Of a stretch of 15,236 nt of DNA, positions 15,113-15,236 are shown in pieces. The DNA is from Chloroflexota bacterium. GTDB lineage: Bacteria > Chloroflexota > Ktedonobacteria > Ktedonobacterales > JACDGC01. The stretch lies in NCBI GenBank assembly GCA_021812265.1, contig JAKAOI010000010.1, positions 1-15,236 on the forward strand, written 5' to 3'. A program made the translations under genes and the position numbers. The notes below the pieces were generated by a model. The model made no database searches. It saw only the letters and a list, made by a program, of their open reading frames with translations, and was not told the origin of the DNA. Within the stretch, counting starts at the first letter, position 1. Every line of letters starts with the position of its first letter.

Positions 15113-15236
15113 TTAAATCTGCGCCGCATTGATTTCTTTAATATAGCCGGTGTTGCTGGGCTTTAGTATTTCACTGTGCGGCGCCAGCGCAGGAATGAGC
15201 TGAATAATTTTACTATGCAGACTGTCACATGAAGAT
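15113..15236 (-). CDS. C-terminal end of an unidentified gene (partial)
   Basis: A minus-strand frame is open from the window edge to a TAA at 15113-15115 and gives 40 residues ending SNTGYIKEINAAQI. The other two frames of this strand are interrupted. Composition and codon choice look like coding DNA, and the end falls 58 bases before the valS -35 box, as expected for an upstream gene. The GYIKEINAAQI ending faintly recalls the GYV-x-x-IDA-x-x-IG segment of pyrimidine-nucleoside phosphorylases, but those proteins continue well past it, so I do not assign the family. Confidence 0.5.
   Translation of the reverse strand, partial: SSCDSLHSKIIQLIPALAPHSEILKPSNTGYIKEINAAQI

Noticed and set aside
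1..15236. tRNA or rRNA genes, CRISPR arrays, insertion sequences, phage or defence genes
   Set aside because: No cloverleaf-like tRNA sequence, regularly spaced repeat array, transposase or recognised defence domain was seen on either strand.

Overview
The window looks like the chromosome of a Gram-positive-like or Chloroflexota-type bacterium. Chloroflexota is only a tentative placement. It rests on T-box leaders upstream of two aminoacyl-tRNA synthetase genes, an isoleucyl-tRNA synthetase of the type-2 kind with altered signature motifs, Asp-box (YCF48-like) proteins, and many GCGC-rich intergenic hairpins. No 16S or other definitive marker is present. I see no tRNA or rRNA gene, CRISPR array, transposase or phage gene.

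Left part (1-5200), all on the minus strand: the first 12 codons of a gene leaving the window; a secreted lipase-like protein cut off shortly after its nucleophile motif; an Asp-box repeat protein with no good start codon; an AT-rich eight-helix membrane protein built from two copies of a four-helix unit; and a large secreted lipase with a seven-repeat C-terminal region that is probably a seven-bladed beta-propeller. The two lipases are paralogues. The group reads as a loose cluster of exported and membrane proteins that is losing or exchanging parts.

Spacer 5200-5770 has no gene. It holds a 15-bp-arm inverted repeat, extra CAGTGAA half-sites, a GC-rich nested hairpin related to a second copy near 9956-10006, and the ileS terminator.

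Middle (5771-9610, minus): ileS, preceded by a T-box leader with a U-tract terminator and a plausible sigma-70 promoter. The IleRS carries GVHH where class I enzymes have HIGH, and MHKSDG in place of KMSKS. The GxHH swap has been linked to mupirocin hyper-resistance in some type-2 IleRS.

Divergent from it (10087-11805, plus) is a probable two-gene operon of a NUDIX hydrolase and an APH-family kinase, closed by a hairpin shared with the convergent valS.

Right part (11883-15055, minus): valS with canonical signature motifs, a T-box leader with a readable GUG (Val) specifier, and a good TTGACA/TATACT promoter. This leader has no U-tract terminator. Part of its T-box region can pair with the valS Shine-Dalgarno sequence, which suggests translational control, unlike ileS. 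The window ends with the C-terminal 40 codons of an unidentified minus-strand gene.

The two synthetase genes are thus each likely switched on by their own uncharged tRNA, by different output mechanisms. The genes between them have no visible functional tie to translation.
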